Shown: positions 1-8,425, counted from the first letter of the stretch. The stretch is 64,000 bases of DNA from JAWKXU01 sp964468045 (GCA_964468045.1 CAYXTO010000004.1:1-64000); one strand, 5' to 3'. Numbers and translations: made by a program. The notes: generated from the sequence alone by a model not told the origin.

Positions 1-4
1 CAAT

Positions 5-11
5 CCTCCTT
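5..11 (-). promoter_or_regulatory. Shine-Dalgarno sequence of a gene beyond the left edge
   Basis: On the minus strand this reads AAGGAGG, a perfect ribosome-binding core, just after the stop of the truncated TonB receptor (minus-strand stop at 23-25). No start codon follows inside the window, so the gene it serves would begin beyond position 1. This is seen in the sequence; the downstream gene is inferred. Confidence 0.45.
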
Positions 12-22
12 ACTTCACAACC

Positions 23-568
23 TCAAATCTGTGCCATCGGTGCTGACGGGAAACAATAGCCCTCGAGCTCGTCAGAAACCTCGTTGGTTATGATGCGGAT
101 CGCGCCAGCCGAAGCATTGCGCCCGAACAGAACTCCTTGAGGCCCCTTCAGGACCTCGACCCGTTCTACATCGACAAAATCGAGCACGATCGCGGACTGA
201 CGGGAGATATAGCGGTTATCGACATAGGTCGCGACACTCGGATCAAGACCATTTTGCAACAGGCGGCTGCCGACACCGCGAATGTAAGGCTGCGCCAAGG
301 CCCCGGTATTGTTGTAGACGATGGCCGGATTCGCGACCGAGAGCGATTGTGAATCGGTGATTCCGACCTTGACGAGACTTTCACTCGTATAAGCTGACAC
401 AGCTACGGGGATGTCCATCAGGTTTTCCGATCTCCTGGTGGCGGTGACCACGTTGTCCCCATAGGCAGGATCTGCCGCTTCCTGAGCGAAAGCCATGGAC
501 GATATCGGCATCGTAGTTCCCGCCAGCATCCACGCGACCAAACGGACCGGATTCTTCGCAGTCTCCAT
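23..568 (-). pseudogene. TonB-dependent receptor, N-terminal plug fragment
   Basis: The 181-aa product starts with a signal peptide ending near AFA-QE (about residues 1-28) and continues through a TonB box-like stretch (VVTATRR) and most of the plug domain, including the RGVGSR, VERVEVLKGPQG and LFGRNASAGAI signatures. Intact outer-membrane receptors of this class run to about 700-800 aa with a 22-strand barrel. Here the frame leaves the family right after the plug (EVSDELEGY) and stops 11 residues later. No barrel sequence follows in any frame, and a ribosome-binding site for another gene appears at once. It is therefore a truncated remnant, probably from a deletion. The start ATG at 568 is the natural signal-peptide start. 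The substrate is unknown. Confidence 0.8.
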
Positions 569-644
569 TTGACTCTCCCTTTTCCGCGCTTGCCACCGCC
601 AAGATGGGCAAAGCGCGCTCGCTTCCTTTTTCTATCGAATCTTA

Positions 645-686
645 AAACAAATGATTGTTTATATCACTCGCATTAATTTTTAATGC
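645..686. promoter_or_regulatory. Two adjacent palindromes upstream of the TonB receptor fragment
   Basis: AAACAA-atga-TTGTTT (645-660) is followed ten bases later by GCATTAA-ttt-TTAATGC (670-686). Both are perfect inverted repeats in an A+T-rich stretch 77-118 bases upstream of the receptor start. Their size fits dimeric repressor or activator sites. Which regulator binds them cannot be read from the sequence. Confidence 0.45.
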
Positions 687-1012
687 TGTCAATCCAATCA
701 TCCGTCTGCTCTGCAAGTGCCTGATTATCAGTCAATCGAAAGAGGTCGACGGCCTCAGCGGTCGTGTTTTGAATCGGCGAAGCGGCTACATCATGCGACC
801 CGGAAAGATCATCAACGTTAATGTTGACTTATACCACGTTTAATTTCGTGTCAATCGCCTTAAATATGTCGAATGCCTTAAATTTTACCATGGGGAAAAT
901 GGGCCGCACAAACGAACGGATGTCCCTCCGGCTAATCCTCTAAAACTCGCGATTTTCGGCTTATTTCAGCGCATAGGCAGAGCTCTACTGCCTGACAGAA
1001 GGCCTCTCATTT

Positions 1013-1044
1013 TCATATTGGCCCATTATCGCTGGCCAATATGA
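1013..1044. promoter_or_regulatory. 11-bp-arm inverted repeat, candidate TetR-family operator
   Basis: TCATATTGGCC (1013-1023) and GGCCAATATGA (1034-1044) are perfect inverted copies separated by 10 bases, centred 90 bases before the TetR-type gene. Such a long perfect dyad in a divergent promoter region is typical of an autoregulatory operator; binding by the adjacent regulator is inference. The 11-mer CATATTGGCCC recurs once as a half-site at 45195-45205. Confidence 0.5.
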
Positions 1045-1118
1045 TGAACCTCGGTGTCGCCTATAGGCTTCCGCTAGGTTAAGGGGCTAACAGAAGCTCC
1101 CGGAAGTGAACGCCAGAC

Positions 1119-1796
1119 ATGTCGAGCAAGAATATTCCTCATTCCCGCCCCAGCAGACGGAACTCATCATCTGCCAAAAGCCAGCTCGAGCTGATGCAGG
1201 CAGCTGAAGCGCTCGTAGGCCGTTACGGCCTTCGGGGAGTATCCGCACGAGCCGTCGCTGAAGCCGCCAAATTCAAGAACAACACGTCGGTGCAATATCA
1301 TTTTGGATCGCTCGACAATCTGTTCGAGCATCTTCTCCGATACAGGATGGGGGAGATGGAGCCATATCGGCAAACGATGCTGGATGATCTCGGATATCGA
1401 CCCGGCGATCAAATCGAGCCTCGAATGGCGATCGAGGTTATCTGCATTCCTCATCTGAAATTGCGCAACAGAAAGGGCGAATTCCCTTACGCGACTTTTC
1501 TTTGCCAATATCTGCCCGAGAGATTTCCGGGAGGCTTTGACTGGGTGATGCAACCTTCATCAGGCAGTCCCAGTGTAATTTCATCCCTGATTTCCGAATT
1601 CCGGAAGTCCTTTTCCGAAATGCCGGAGACTCTCTTCAATCGGCGATTAGCAAGTGCCACGCTGCTTTTTCTGAACAATCTTCGCGGCATTGGCAAAACC
1701 GCGACAACTGCTGAGGATGTGAGCGAGGAATTCCTTATCCAGGACTCCCTCCGTCAGGCGGAAGCGGCGATGACCGCACCGGTTTTGGGGCTTTGA
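1119..1796 (+). CDS. TetR/AcrR-family transcriptional regulator
   Basis: This 225-aa protein has the TetR-type N-terminal DNA-binding domain at about residues 20-80. The helix-turn-helix recognition region reads VQYHFGSLDNLFEHLL, preceded by GLRGVSARAVAEAAKF. The C-terminal two thirds is the helical ligand-binding and dimer domain, which is variable in this family, so the effector is not predictable. It is encoded divergently from a TonB receptor fragment, with a long palindrome in between, so local control of receptor or catabolic genes is likely. It converges with the DUF488 gene downstream. The family call is firm; the target is inferred. Confidence 0.85.
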   Translation: MSSKNIPHSRPSRRNSSSAKSQLELMQAAEALVGRYGLRGVSARAVAEAAKFKNNTSVQYHFGSLDNLFEHLLRYRMGEMEPYRQTMLDDLGYRPGDQIEPRMAIEVICIPHLKLRNRKGEFPYATFLCQYLPERFPGGFDWVMQPSSGSPSVISSLISEFRKSFSEMPETLFNRRLASATLLFLNNLRGIGKTATTAEDVSEEFLIQDSLRQAEAAMTAPVLGL

Positions 1797-1906
1797 GCGA
1801 TGAATCGCGCCTCATTCATGATCCCTCGTACCAGGGCGATCCGCCAGCCCAATTTCGATCAGGCAAGAGCCCCAACAACTTTCTTTGAAAGCCACTGAAG
1901 CGCCTT

Positions 1907-2263
1907 TCACTGCTGCCTCCCGATATAGTCGGCCAGCACGCGTGCATGATTATGCAACTCGTCCCGAGCAGCATACAGGAGCGTGACCTTCCCTTTCCGG
2001 ATCAAACCGCGCAACTCCGCGACGGCTTCGTCCTTTTCTTCCAGTTCCTTCCGATAGCGATCCCGGAAAGCCTTGAAGCGAGCGGAGTCATGGCCGAACC
2101 ATTCGCGAAGTTCCGGCGAGGGCGCGATGTCCTTCAGCCACAGATCCAGCGCCGCCGCATCACGACCAACGCCACGGGGCCAGAGCCGATCGACCAGGAC
2201 CCGACACCCGTCATCCTTGGAAGGCGGCTCGTAGATCCGCTTGATCGCTATCTTTCCCTTCAT
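1907..2263 (-). CDS. DUF488 (YeaO-like) family protein
   Basis: This 118-aa protein matches the YeaO/DUF488 family. Visible hallmarks are the N-terminal IKRIYEPPSKDDGCRVLVDRLWPRG segment (residues about 6-31), the WLKDIAPSPELREWFGHD motif in the middle and the LLYAARDELHNHA stretch near the end. Function in this widespread family is not established. Its start codon overlaps the stop of the preceding gene by one base, so it is translationally coupled as the last gene of a minus-strand string (81-aa membrane protein, thioredoxin-like protein, small FPASDPP protein, DUF488). Its length is normal for the family. Confidence 0.8.
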   Translation of the reverse strand: MKGKIAIKRIYEPPSKDDGCRVLVDRLWPRGVGRDAAALDLWLKDIAPSPELREWFGHDSARFKAFRDRYRKELEEKDEAVAELRGLIRKGKVTLLYAARDELHNHARVLADYIGRQQ

Positions 2264-2589
2264 CAGCCACGCCGCGGTTTGTGCCCGATCCAGGCGGGAG
2301 GATCGCTTGCCGGGAAGGATTCGATCGAGGCCTCGTCAACCTCATCGAACAATCGGCCCTCGTCGAGCAAGGCCCTCGCCTGCCTGGAAATCTCCTCGAT
2401 CAAGCCATCGAGGATCGAGGTATCATCCGGGCGTTCCGGAGCGGCGACGCAGGAACAGAACCGTTGAACCACGATTTCCCTGACAAGGCTGTCGAGATTG
2501 CGATCCTGCGTGCGATGACGCTCGGCGATGAAGCGCGCTGTCTCGGCAAGCTGCTCTGGCCGGATCGGATCATCATATTCATGAGTCAT
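2263..2589 (-). CDS. Small conserved protein with C-terminal FPASDPP motif
   Basis: This 108-aa acidic protein has no recognised enzymatic domain. The start at MTHEYDD (2589) is preferred over an upstream in-frame ATG, because the upstream part reads as a shadow of the thioredoxin-like gene's 3' end. The C-terminus carries SFPASDPPAW, a short motif that recurs at the end of many otherwise unrelated small bacterial proteins. The centre is helical and charged. It overlaps the preceding gene by 11 bases and the following DUF488 gene by one, so it belongs to the same operon. Function is unknown. Confidence 0.65.
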   Translation of the reverse strand: MTHEYDDPIRPEQLAETARFIAERHRTQDRNLDSLVREIVVQRFCSCVAAPERPDDTSILDGLIEEISRQARALLDEGRLFDEVDEASIESFPASDPPAWIGHKPRRG

Positions 2590-3073
2590 CGGAATGCTCC
2601 TGTTCCGCCAGCAGAAAGGCGATGTCCGCGCCGACACGCATGTCATCCTCCACCCCGAGACTTTGCTTGCGCAACCGGCCCCAACGATCGATCAGGATCA
2701 AGGTCGGCGTTCCCTGCATGGCATAGGATCCCATTGTCTGCGGGATCGGGCCGGTGACGGCCGGGGCATCAATGCCTATCGGGAAGGTCAGCCGGTATTC
2801 ATGGATAAAGGCGGCAAGCGCTTCGGGTGTCATGGCCGCGTGATGCTCGAAGACCGTATGCAGGCCGACCACGGCCACGCGGGATGCGTCGAACAGGCGA
2901 GCGATCCGCTGGGCTTGCGGGAGGCCATGCTGGACACAACCGGGACAAAGCATCTGGAAGGCATGCAGTGCGATCACGCGCCCTGCAAAGTCGGCCAATT
3001 CCAGAGGTCGATCAGTGTTGAACCACTGGCTGACTTGCCATCCTGGTGCAGCCCTGGGTCTGGATAGGTCCAT
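2579..3073 (-). CDS. Thioredoxin-like (redoxin/TlpA-type) protein
   Basis: This 164-aa protein has a thioredoxin fold. A CPGC active-site pair (C43, C46) sits in HAFQMLCPGCVQHGLP, and the cis-proline region is QGTPTLILIDRWGRLR near residue 130. There is no obvious signal peptide or membrane anchor, so the protein is probably cytoplasmic. The redoxin/AhpC-TSA superfamily catalyses thiol-disulfide exchange or peroxide reduction; CPGC points to exchange. It sits downstream of the sulfite reductase and methionine genes in a minus-strand string, which fits a role in thiol homeostasis, but that link is by neighbourhood only. Confidence 0.75.
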   Translation of the reverse strand: MDLSRPRAAPGWQVSQWFNTDRPLELADFAGRVIALHAFQMLCPGCVQHGLPQAQRIARLFDASRVAVVGLHTVFEHHAAMTPEALAAFIHEYRLTFPIGIDAPAVTGPIPQTMGSYAMQGTPTLILIDRWGRLRKQSLGVEDDMRVGADIAFLLAEQEHSDDS

Positions 3074-3100
3074 CTCTGCCTCCGCCGCGACCGCGCGCGG

Positions 3101-3346
3101 CTATGCCGTGTGGAACAGGGTCATCATGCCGCCAAGCGCAATCCCGAAGACCATGATCATGATCCCCGCAATGCGCAGTATATAAGTCAGCGGATCTTCA
3201 TCGCTATTGTCCTGGCCGAATTGCGACGGCGACCGTCGCGGGCGACCAAGGAGGCGCCGGACGAAAGCCTGCCGGAACGCCATGGTGAATCCGATCACCG
3301 CCAGAACAGCTCCGAAGAAGACGACGATCAGCACATGAGCGGACAT
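3101..3346 (-). CDS. Small two-helix membrane protein
   Basis: The 81-aa product has two hydrophobic segments, about residues 4-24 (VLIVVFFGAVLAVIGFTMAF) and 58-79 (ILRIAGIMIMVFGIALGGMM), joined by a basic then acidic loop. No family was recognised. It lies 39 bases after metB and 27 bases before the thioredoxin-like gene on the same strand, so it is probably cotranscribed with the sulfur genes. Function is unknown; the coding call rests on the clear ATG, membrane pattern and operon spacing. Confidence 0.6.
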   Translation of the reverse strand: MSAHVLIVVFFGAVLAVIGFTMAFRQAFVRRLLGRPRRSPSQFGQDNSDEDPLTYILRIAGIMIMVFGIALGGMMTLFHTA

Positions 3347-3385
3347 CGCACCCTTCCTTTCATATGTTCTTCACCGGCATGGCGA

Positions 3386-4561
3386 TCATTCGCTTCCACA
3401 TGCCGTCAACCCATCTTCCAGGCCCGCAATCAAATCCTCTTCAGCTTCGAGGCCCACGGACAGTCTCAGCAGACTGTCGCTGATCCCCGCCGCAGCCCGT
3501 GCCTCCTCGCCCATATCAGCATGAGTCATCGTAGCGGGATGGGCAACGAGACTCTCCACCCCACCGAGCGATTCCGCGAGGGTGAAGTATTTCACGGCCT
3601 CAATGAACTGGCGAACTGCCGCGACGCCGCCCGCAAGCTCGAAACTCAGCATCGCGCCGAAGCCGCGCTGCTGGCGCAAGGCAATGGCATGGCCGGGATG
3701 AGCAGCAAGGCCGGGATAATGGACCGTGCTGACGGCTGCATGGCGTTCGAGATACTGCGCGACCGCCATGGCATTGACCTGTTGATGTTCCATGCGCGCA
3801 AACAGGGTGCGCAGGCCCCGCAGCGTAAGCCATGAATCAAACGGCGCGCCCGTGCTTCCCACGACGTTGCCCCAATCGCGCAATTCCTCGGCCTGGACAG
3901 GATCGGCCGCAATCACGGCGCCGCCGATGACGTCCGAATGGCCGTTGAGGTATTTGGTCGTGGAATGAACGACATAATCGGCGCCGAGCCGGATCGGCTG
4001 CTGGATGGCGGGCGAAAGGAAAGTATTATCGACCGCGACGAGGGCGCCAACCTCCCTTGCCCTGGCGCATAGGGCAGCAATATCCACCACGCGCATCAGG
4101 GGATTGCTGGGCGTCTCGATCAGGACCAGCGCCGGCACCTCTTCCAGCGCGGCGGCAAAGGCGGCTTCGTCGGATTGATCCACGAAGCGCACCGAAACAT
4201 GGCCGCGCGCGGCACGCGCCTTGAGCAGCCGCATCGTGCCGCCATAGCAATCATGCGGTGCAAGCACGAGATCGTCGGGCCGTTGCCGCCCGATGAGAAG
4301 GTCGAGCGCCGACATGCCGCTCGATGTGATGACAGCGCCGGCGCCCCCTTCCAGCTTTCCCAATGCAGCCGCCAGAAGATCGCGGGTCGGATTACCGGCG
4401 CGGCCATAGTCATAAGTGCGCGGCTGCTCATAGCCCGCGAACTCATAGGTGCTGGACATATAGAGCGGCGGCGCAACGGCGCCGAAAGCGGAATCGGTCG
4501 CTACACCATGAGCGGCTGCGATTGTCTGAGGGCGCGGATGGGGATTCTCCTGATCAGTCAT
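3386..4561 (-). CDS. metB: Cystathionine gamma-synthase-type PLP enzyme
   Basis: This 391-aa enzyme of the Cys/Met-metabolism PLP family would join an activated homoserine with cysteine to give cystathionine in methionine synthesis. Signatures align along its length with Escherichia coli MetB: PPLYMSSTYEF near 31-41, YDYGRAGNPTRD (50-61), APHDCYGGT (101-109), VDNTFLSPA (177-185) and the PLP-lysine motif HSTTKYLNGHSD with Lys203. The long resemblance favours gamma-synthase over the related beta-lyase, although O-acetylhomoserine sulfhydrylase activity cannot be excluded. Its start overlaps the end of cysI by 8 bases, so sulfide production and its use for methionine are coupled. Confidence 0.85.
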   Translation of the reverse strand: MTDQENPHPRPQTIAAAHGVATDSAFGAVAPPLYMSSTYEFAGYEQPRTYDYGRAGNPTRDLLAAALGKLEGGAGAVITSSGMSALDLLIGRQRPDDLVLAPHDCYGGTMRLLKARAARGHVSVRFVDQSDEAAFAAALEEVPALVLIETPSNPLMRVVDIAALCARAREVGALVAVDNTFLSPAIQQPIRLGADYVVHSTTKYLNGHSDVIGGAVIAADPVQAEELRDWGNVVGSTGAPFDSWLTLRGLRTLFARMEHQQVNAMAVAQYLERHAAVSTVHYPGLAAHPGHAIALRQQRGFGAMLSFELAGGVAAVRQFIEAVKYFTLAESLGGVESLVAHPATMTHADMGEEARAAAGISDSLLRLSVGLEAEEDLIAGLEDGLTACGSE

Positions 4562-6266
4562 TGAAGAAGCGCCCTTCCGTTACCTCGCGGACGATGCCGG
4601 CCCGAATGGTGAAATCCCCGAAACGCTCGCCCGGCTCGCGTTCGCGGGCATAGCGGCCGATCGCATCAGCCAGCACCTCCAGAATTACCGGTTCGCCAAC
4701 GTTTTCACGGATCATCCGGTTGAGCCGTTCCCCATGAAAACCACCGCCGAGATAGAGGTTATACTTGCCCGGCGCACGCCCGGTAAGTCCGATTTCAGCG
4801 ATATAGGGACGCGAGCAGCCATTGGGGCAACCGCTCATGCGCACAGTGATCGGTTCGTCGGAAAGACCATTCTCCGCAAGGATTGCCTCGATCTTATCAA
4901 GGAGCGTCGGCATGTAGCGCTCACTCTCCGCCATGGCCAGGCCGCAGGTCGGCAAGGCCACGCAGGCAATGGCGTTGCGGCGCAAGGTGGATGCGCTTTC
5001 GCTCTCCAGCCCGTGTTCGGCCAGCACCGCGTCGATGGCGGCGCGGTCATCGGATTTGACGCCTGCGATGATGAGGTTCTGGTTAGGCGTGAGGCGGAAC
5101 ATGCCGCGATGGATACCCGCCACGTCGCGCAGCGCATCGAGCAGTTTCAGGTCCAGCCGGCCGCTCTGGATGAACAGCGTGCGATGGTGGCGGCCGTCGG
5201 GCGTCGTGTTCCAGCCATAGCTGTCGCCATTGGACGTGAAGGCAAAGGGACGCGCATCCTCGAACAGTGCGCCCATGTAACGCTCGATCTCGGCCTTGAT
5301 CCAGTCGAGACCCTTGTCATCGATGGTGTATTTGAAGCGGGCGCGCTGGCGGTCCTTGCGATCGCCGTAATCGCGTTGAACCGCCATCACGGCATCGGCG
5401 CAGGCAATCATCTGATCCGCCGGCACGAAACCGATGACGCTGGCGAGGCGCGGATAGGTTTCCGGCGCCTGGTCGGTACGCCCCATGCCGCCGCCAATGG
5501 CGACATTGAACCCTTCCAGCCCGCCCGGCCCGTCAATGGCGATGAAGCCTAGGTCCTGCGCATAGACGTCGATGTCGTTCGAGGGCGGCAGGGCGAAGCC
5601 GATCTTGAACTTCCGGGGCATGTAGGTGCGGCCGTAGAACGGCTCCTCCGGCCCGGACGAAGCCACTCGCTGGTCGCCATACCAGATCTCATGATAGGCG
5701 CGGGTCTTGGGGATCACATGATCACTGACCCGCTTCGCCATCGCTGCGACCTCCGCATGAAAGCGCGAGCTTTGCGGATCGACCGTGCACATCACGCCGC
5801 GGCTATCGTCACCGCAGGCGGCAATGGTGTCGAGCAGCGTTTCGTGCAGGCCCTGGATGATCGGGCGCAGGCTGTCCTTCAGGACCCAATGGAACTGGAA
5901 CGTCTGCCGTGTGGTGATCCGCAGGGTTTCACCGCCATGGGCGCGGGCCAGTTCATCGAGCTTGAGCCACTGCGCCGGGGTGCATACCCCGCCGGGCAGG
6001 CGCACACGGATCATGAACTGATAGGCCGGCTCCAGCTTCTGGCGGCGGCGCTCATCGCGCAGATCACGGTCGTCCTGCTGATAGATGCCGTGGAACTTCA
6101 TCATCTTCACGTCATCGGCCGATGGGACGGCGCCGGTAATCCGGTCGAGCAACCCCTCGGCGATGGTCCCGCGCAGGTAGTCGCTGGCATCCTTCATGCG
6201 CTCATCGGCGCTCAACCGGTCGAGCGGCTGGGAAAGGTCATGGCTTCGGTCGATGGTGGTGGTCAT
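4554..6266 (-). CDS. cysI: Assimilatory NADPH-sulfite reductase haemoprotein (beta) subunit
   Basis: This 570-aa protein contains the siroheme/[4Fe-4S] sulfite reductase repeats that reduce sulfite to sulfide with six electrons delivered by CysJ. The N-terminal half has the ferredoxin-like domain (ITTRQTFQFHWVLK) and the RxxHEIWYGD region typical of CysI. The cluster-binding cysteines are visible in the C-terminal third as CVALPTCGLA and SGCPNGCSRPY. Length equals the family norm. It follows cysJ by 9 bases and overlaps metB, giving the order cysJ-cysI-metB. The 344-bp leader before cysJ is the likely control point. Confidence 0.95.
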   Translation of the reverse strand: MTTTIDRSHDLSQPLDRLSADERMKDASDYLRGTIAEGLLDRITGAVPSADDVKMMKFHGIYQQDDRDLRDERRRQKLEPAYQFMIRVRLPGGVCTPAQWLKLDELARAHGGETLRITTRQTFQFHWVLKDSLRPIIQGLHETLLDTIAACGDDSRGVMCTVDPQSSRFHAEVAAMAKRVSDHVIPKTRAYHEIWYGDQRVASSGPEEPFYGRTYMPRKFKIGFALPPSNDIDVYAQDLGFIAIDGPGGLEGFNVAIGGGMGRTDQAPETYPRLASVIGFVPADQMIACADAVMAVQRDYGDRKDRQRARFKYTIDDKGLDWIKAEIERYMGALFEDARPFAFTSNGDSYGWNTTPDGRHHRTLFIQSGRLDLKLLDALRDVAGIHRGMFRLTPNQNLIIAGVKSDDRAAIDAVLAEHGLESESASTLRRNAIACVALPTCGLAMAESERYMPTLLDKIEAILAENGLSDEPITVRMSGCPNGCSRPYIAEIGLTGRAPGKYNLYLGGGFHGERLNRMIRENVGEPVILEVLADAIGRYAREREPGERFGDFTIRAGIVREVTEGRFFND

Positions 6267-6275
6267 GATCGTGTC

Positions 6276-8081
6276 TCAGTAAACGTCACGCTGGTAGCGG
6301 TGATCCGCCTGGAGCGAGCGGACATAATCCTCAGCCGCCTCGCGCCCGGTGCGCGCCTCGCTTGCGACGATGTCGATCAGGGCTTGATGGACATCGGGTG
6401 CGAGATTGGTCGCGTCGCCGCAGACATAGACATGGGCGCCGTCCTCCAGCCAGGCGAAGATATCGCGCGCGCGCTCCTTCATGCGATGCTGGACATAGGT
6501 CTTTTCCGCCCGGTCGCGCGAGAAGGCAACGTCCATCCGGCCGAGCGTGCCATCCTTCAGCCAGCCCTGCCATTCGGTCTGGTACAGGAAATCCGTGCGG
6601 AAATTGCGTTCGCCGAAGAACAGCCAGCTCTTGCCCTGCGCTCCGACCGCCTCGCGCTGCTGCAGGAAGGCCCGATAGGGGGCGACCCCGGTTCCGGCAC
6701 CGATCATGATGATCGGCGCGTCGCTCTCAGGCAGCCGGAAATGCGGATTACTCTGGATATAGATAGGCAGCACCGTATCGGGCTCGGCACGGTCGGCCAG
6801 TAGGCCGGATGCAACTCCGCTGCGCGGCTCGTCATGCAGCGTATAACGCACGGGAGCGACTGTCAGATGCGCTTCCTCCGGCGCGGCTTCCAGACTTGAC
6901 GCCAGCGAATAAAGGCGCGGCTGCAACGGGCGCAGGGCCGATACGAAGCCCTGCGGCATCACCTCGCTTACCGGGAAACGGCGAACGATATCGACGATGT
7001 GATGCGTGCGCAGGAAAACGGAGCGCTCCCCGGAACGGTCCTCCTGCTGCAATTGTCGGAGCGCCGACGCCTCGGACAGCATGGCCCAATAATCGAGGAA
7101 GCGCGGCGTGGCGGCGGTGATCTCATAGCGATATGTGAGGGCCTCGCCGAGCGTGAGCGCCTGACCCTTGAGTTCGATTTCCGTCTCGGCCGGATGCCCG
7201 AGCGCATCGAGCAGTGCGTCGACCACAGCAGGATCGTTCGGGGCAGCGATGCCCAGGGCATCCCCCGGCTCGAAAGACAGCCCTGACCCGGCAAGCGAGA
7301 ACTCGATATGGCGGGTCTCCTTGCTCGAATCCCTGCCGACAATCGCGATATTCTCGATCACCGCCGCAGGGAAAGGATTGCGCTTGTCATAGAGTGAGGA
7401 CGCGTCCGGACTCGCGGTCACCTGGGCAGCCACGGCGGCATGGGCGGGCGCAGCTTCGGCTTCGGCCGACAGTTGTCCCACGATAGCCTCTATCCACGCG
7501 GCCGCCGCGTCCTCGTAATCGACGTCGCAATCGACCCTTTCGGCCAGCCGCGCGGCCCCGAGTTCCTCCAACCGCCGGTCGAGCCGCTTGCCCGCCTGGC
7601 AATAGTATTCATAGGTGGAATCGCCCAGCGCCAGCACGGCGAAGCGCACCCCATCGAGCTTGGGCGCCCTGCGGCCTTCCACGAATTCGAAAAAGCTCGT
7701 CGCGGGTTGCGGCGGATCACCCTCGCCGTAAGTGCTGACGACGATAAGCACATCCTGTTCCTGGCCGAGCTGGCGGACCTTGTAATCCGCCATGTCGACC
7801 ATGGTGCAGGAAAGACCCTTCCCTGTCGCGGCCGCTTCCAGAGCGTGCGCCAGTTCGGCGGAATTGCCGGTTTCCGTTCCATAAAGAATGGTGAGGCCGC
7901 GCGCGGCCGTCGCACCGGAGGACACCGACTGCGGCAGGGGCAACCGCAGGCCGGCATCCAGCCCGGCGAAATAGCCACTGAGCCATCGCACCTGCATCGG
8001 GGCCAGCGACCGGGTCAATTCCTCCACCAGTCGCCATTGTTCCAGGGACAGGGGATTCCCCGACGGTTCCGGTGCAGTCAT
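6276..8081 (-). CDS. cysJ: NADPH-sulfite reductase flavoprotein (alpha) subunit
   Basis: This 601-aa diflavin reductase shuttles electrons from NADPH through FAD and FMN to CysI. The flavodoxin domain (about 60-200) begins LTILYGTETGNSAELA and contains STYGEGDPP. The FAD-binding reductase domain has RLYSLASS near residue 395, and the NADPH domain has MIGAGTGVAPYRAF followed by CGDATNLAPDV and a terminal RYQRDVY. Length is normal. It is the first gene of the sulfur operon, preceded by an A+T-rich promoter region with a 7-bp-arm palindrome. Confidence 0.95.
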   Translation of the reverse strand: MTAPEPSGNPLSLEQWRLVEELTRSLAPMQVRWLSGYFAGLDAGLRLPLPQSVSSGATAARGLTILYGTETGNSAELAHALEAAATGKGLSCTMVDMADYKVRQLGQEQDVLIVVSTYGEGDPPQPATSFFEFVEGRRAPKLDGVRFAVLALGDSTYEYYCQAGKRLDRRLEELGAARLAERVDCDVDYEDAAAAWIEAIVGQLSAEAEAAPAHAAVAAQVTASPDASSLYDKRNPFPAAVIENIAIVGRDSSKETRHIEFSLAGSGLSFEPGDALGIAAPNDPAVVDALLDALGHPAETEIELKGQALTLGEALTYRYEITAATPRFLDYWAMLSEASALRQLQQEDRSGERSVFLRTHHIVDIVRRFPVSEVMPQGFVSALRPLQPRLYSLASSLEAAPEEAHLTVAPVRYTLHDEPRSGVASGLLADRAEPDTVLPIYIQSNPHFRLPESDAPIIMIGAGTGVAPYRAFLQQREAVGAQGKSWLFFGERNFRTDFLYQTEWQGWLKDGTLGRMDVAFSRDRAEKTYVQHRMKERARDIFAWLEDGAHVYVCGDATNLAPDVHQALIDIVASEARTGREAAEDYVRSLQADHRYQRDVY

Positions 8082-8425
8082 CTGCGGTAGTCCTCGGCGC
8101 TGGCTCCCTTTCCCGTGCTCCGGCCTGATCAGTCAGGATCCTCTCCGGGCACTGTTGTCATGAAGCATATTTCACTCAGACCCCGATCCTGCGCAATCCG
8201 TTGCCATAAGACAAACGACTATTATTGCTGTTTTATAGAAAATATATTTCTATGAATCGGACATCCGGGATCCGCTTGTGAGGAGGCAATAGCGCTCGAA
8301 CGGATGCTTTCGATTCCTCCCGCCCTTTATTTCGAAACGCCGGCCTGTAGCGCCTGAAAGATGAATGAAGGGGATGGGCGTTCATGGAAAGAGACAAAGC
8401 CCGCGCGGTTTGTTAAGCGCACTCC
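8082..8425. other. Divergent promoter region between cysJ and the mreB-like gene
   Basis: The 344-bp stretch has no gene. Bases 8205-8260 are A+T-rich in an otherwise GC-rich window and contain a perfect palindrome (listed separately). The short dyad CCTGA-tcag-TCAGG lies at 8124-8137, close to the cysJ start. It probably holds the cysJIB promoter in one direction and that of the mreB-like gene in the other. Confidence 0.55.
8235..8253. promoter_or_regulatory. Palindrome upstream of cysJ
   Basis: ATAGAAA and TTTCTAT are perfect inverted arms separated by the five bases ATATA, about 155 bases before the cysJ start and about 175 before the mreB-like start. A+T-rich interrupted dyads of this kind suit LysR-type or Rrf2-type sulfur regulators, but which protein binds is inference. 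Confidence 0.4.

Larger units (their letters stand above)
569..1118. other. 550-bp divergent intergenic region between TonB receptor fragment and TetR gene
   Basis: No convincing gene is present; the one plus-strand ORF of about 60 codons has no ribosome-binding site or recognisable product. The region is A+T-rich near 630-690 and 830-890. It contains the three palindromes listed separately, so it most likely holds back-to-back promoters for the receptor and the TetR-type regulator. Confidence 0.6.

Noticed and set aside
655..843. 62-codon plus-strand frame between the receptor fragment and the TetR gene
   Set aside because: It has no ribosome-binding site and its start overlaps the operator-like palindromes. 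No recognisable product.
5691..6803. 370-codon plus-strand frame opposite cysI and cysJ
   Set aside because: It is the antisense shadow of two well-supported genes in GC-rich DNA. The product is rich in Arg, Ala, His and Asp with no domain, and it crosses the cysI/cysJ boundary.
8124..8137. CCTGATCAGTCAGG as an Fnr box near cysJ
   Set aside because: It is a perfect dyad, but the TGA and TCA triplets are four bases apart instead of the six required for Fnr/FixK sites, and the outer TT/AA bases are absent.
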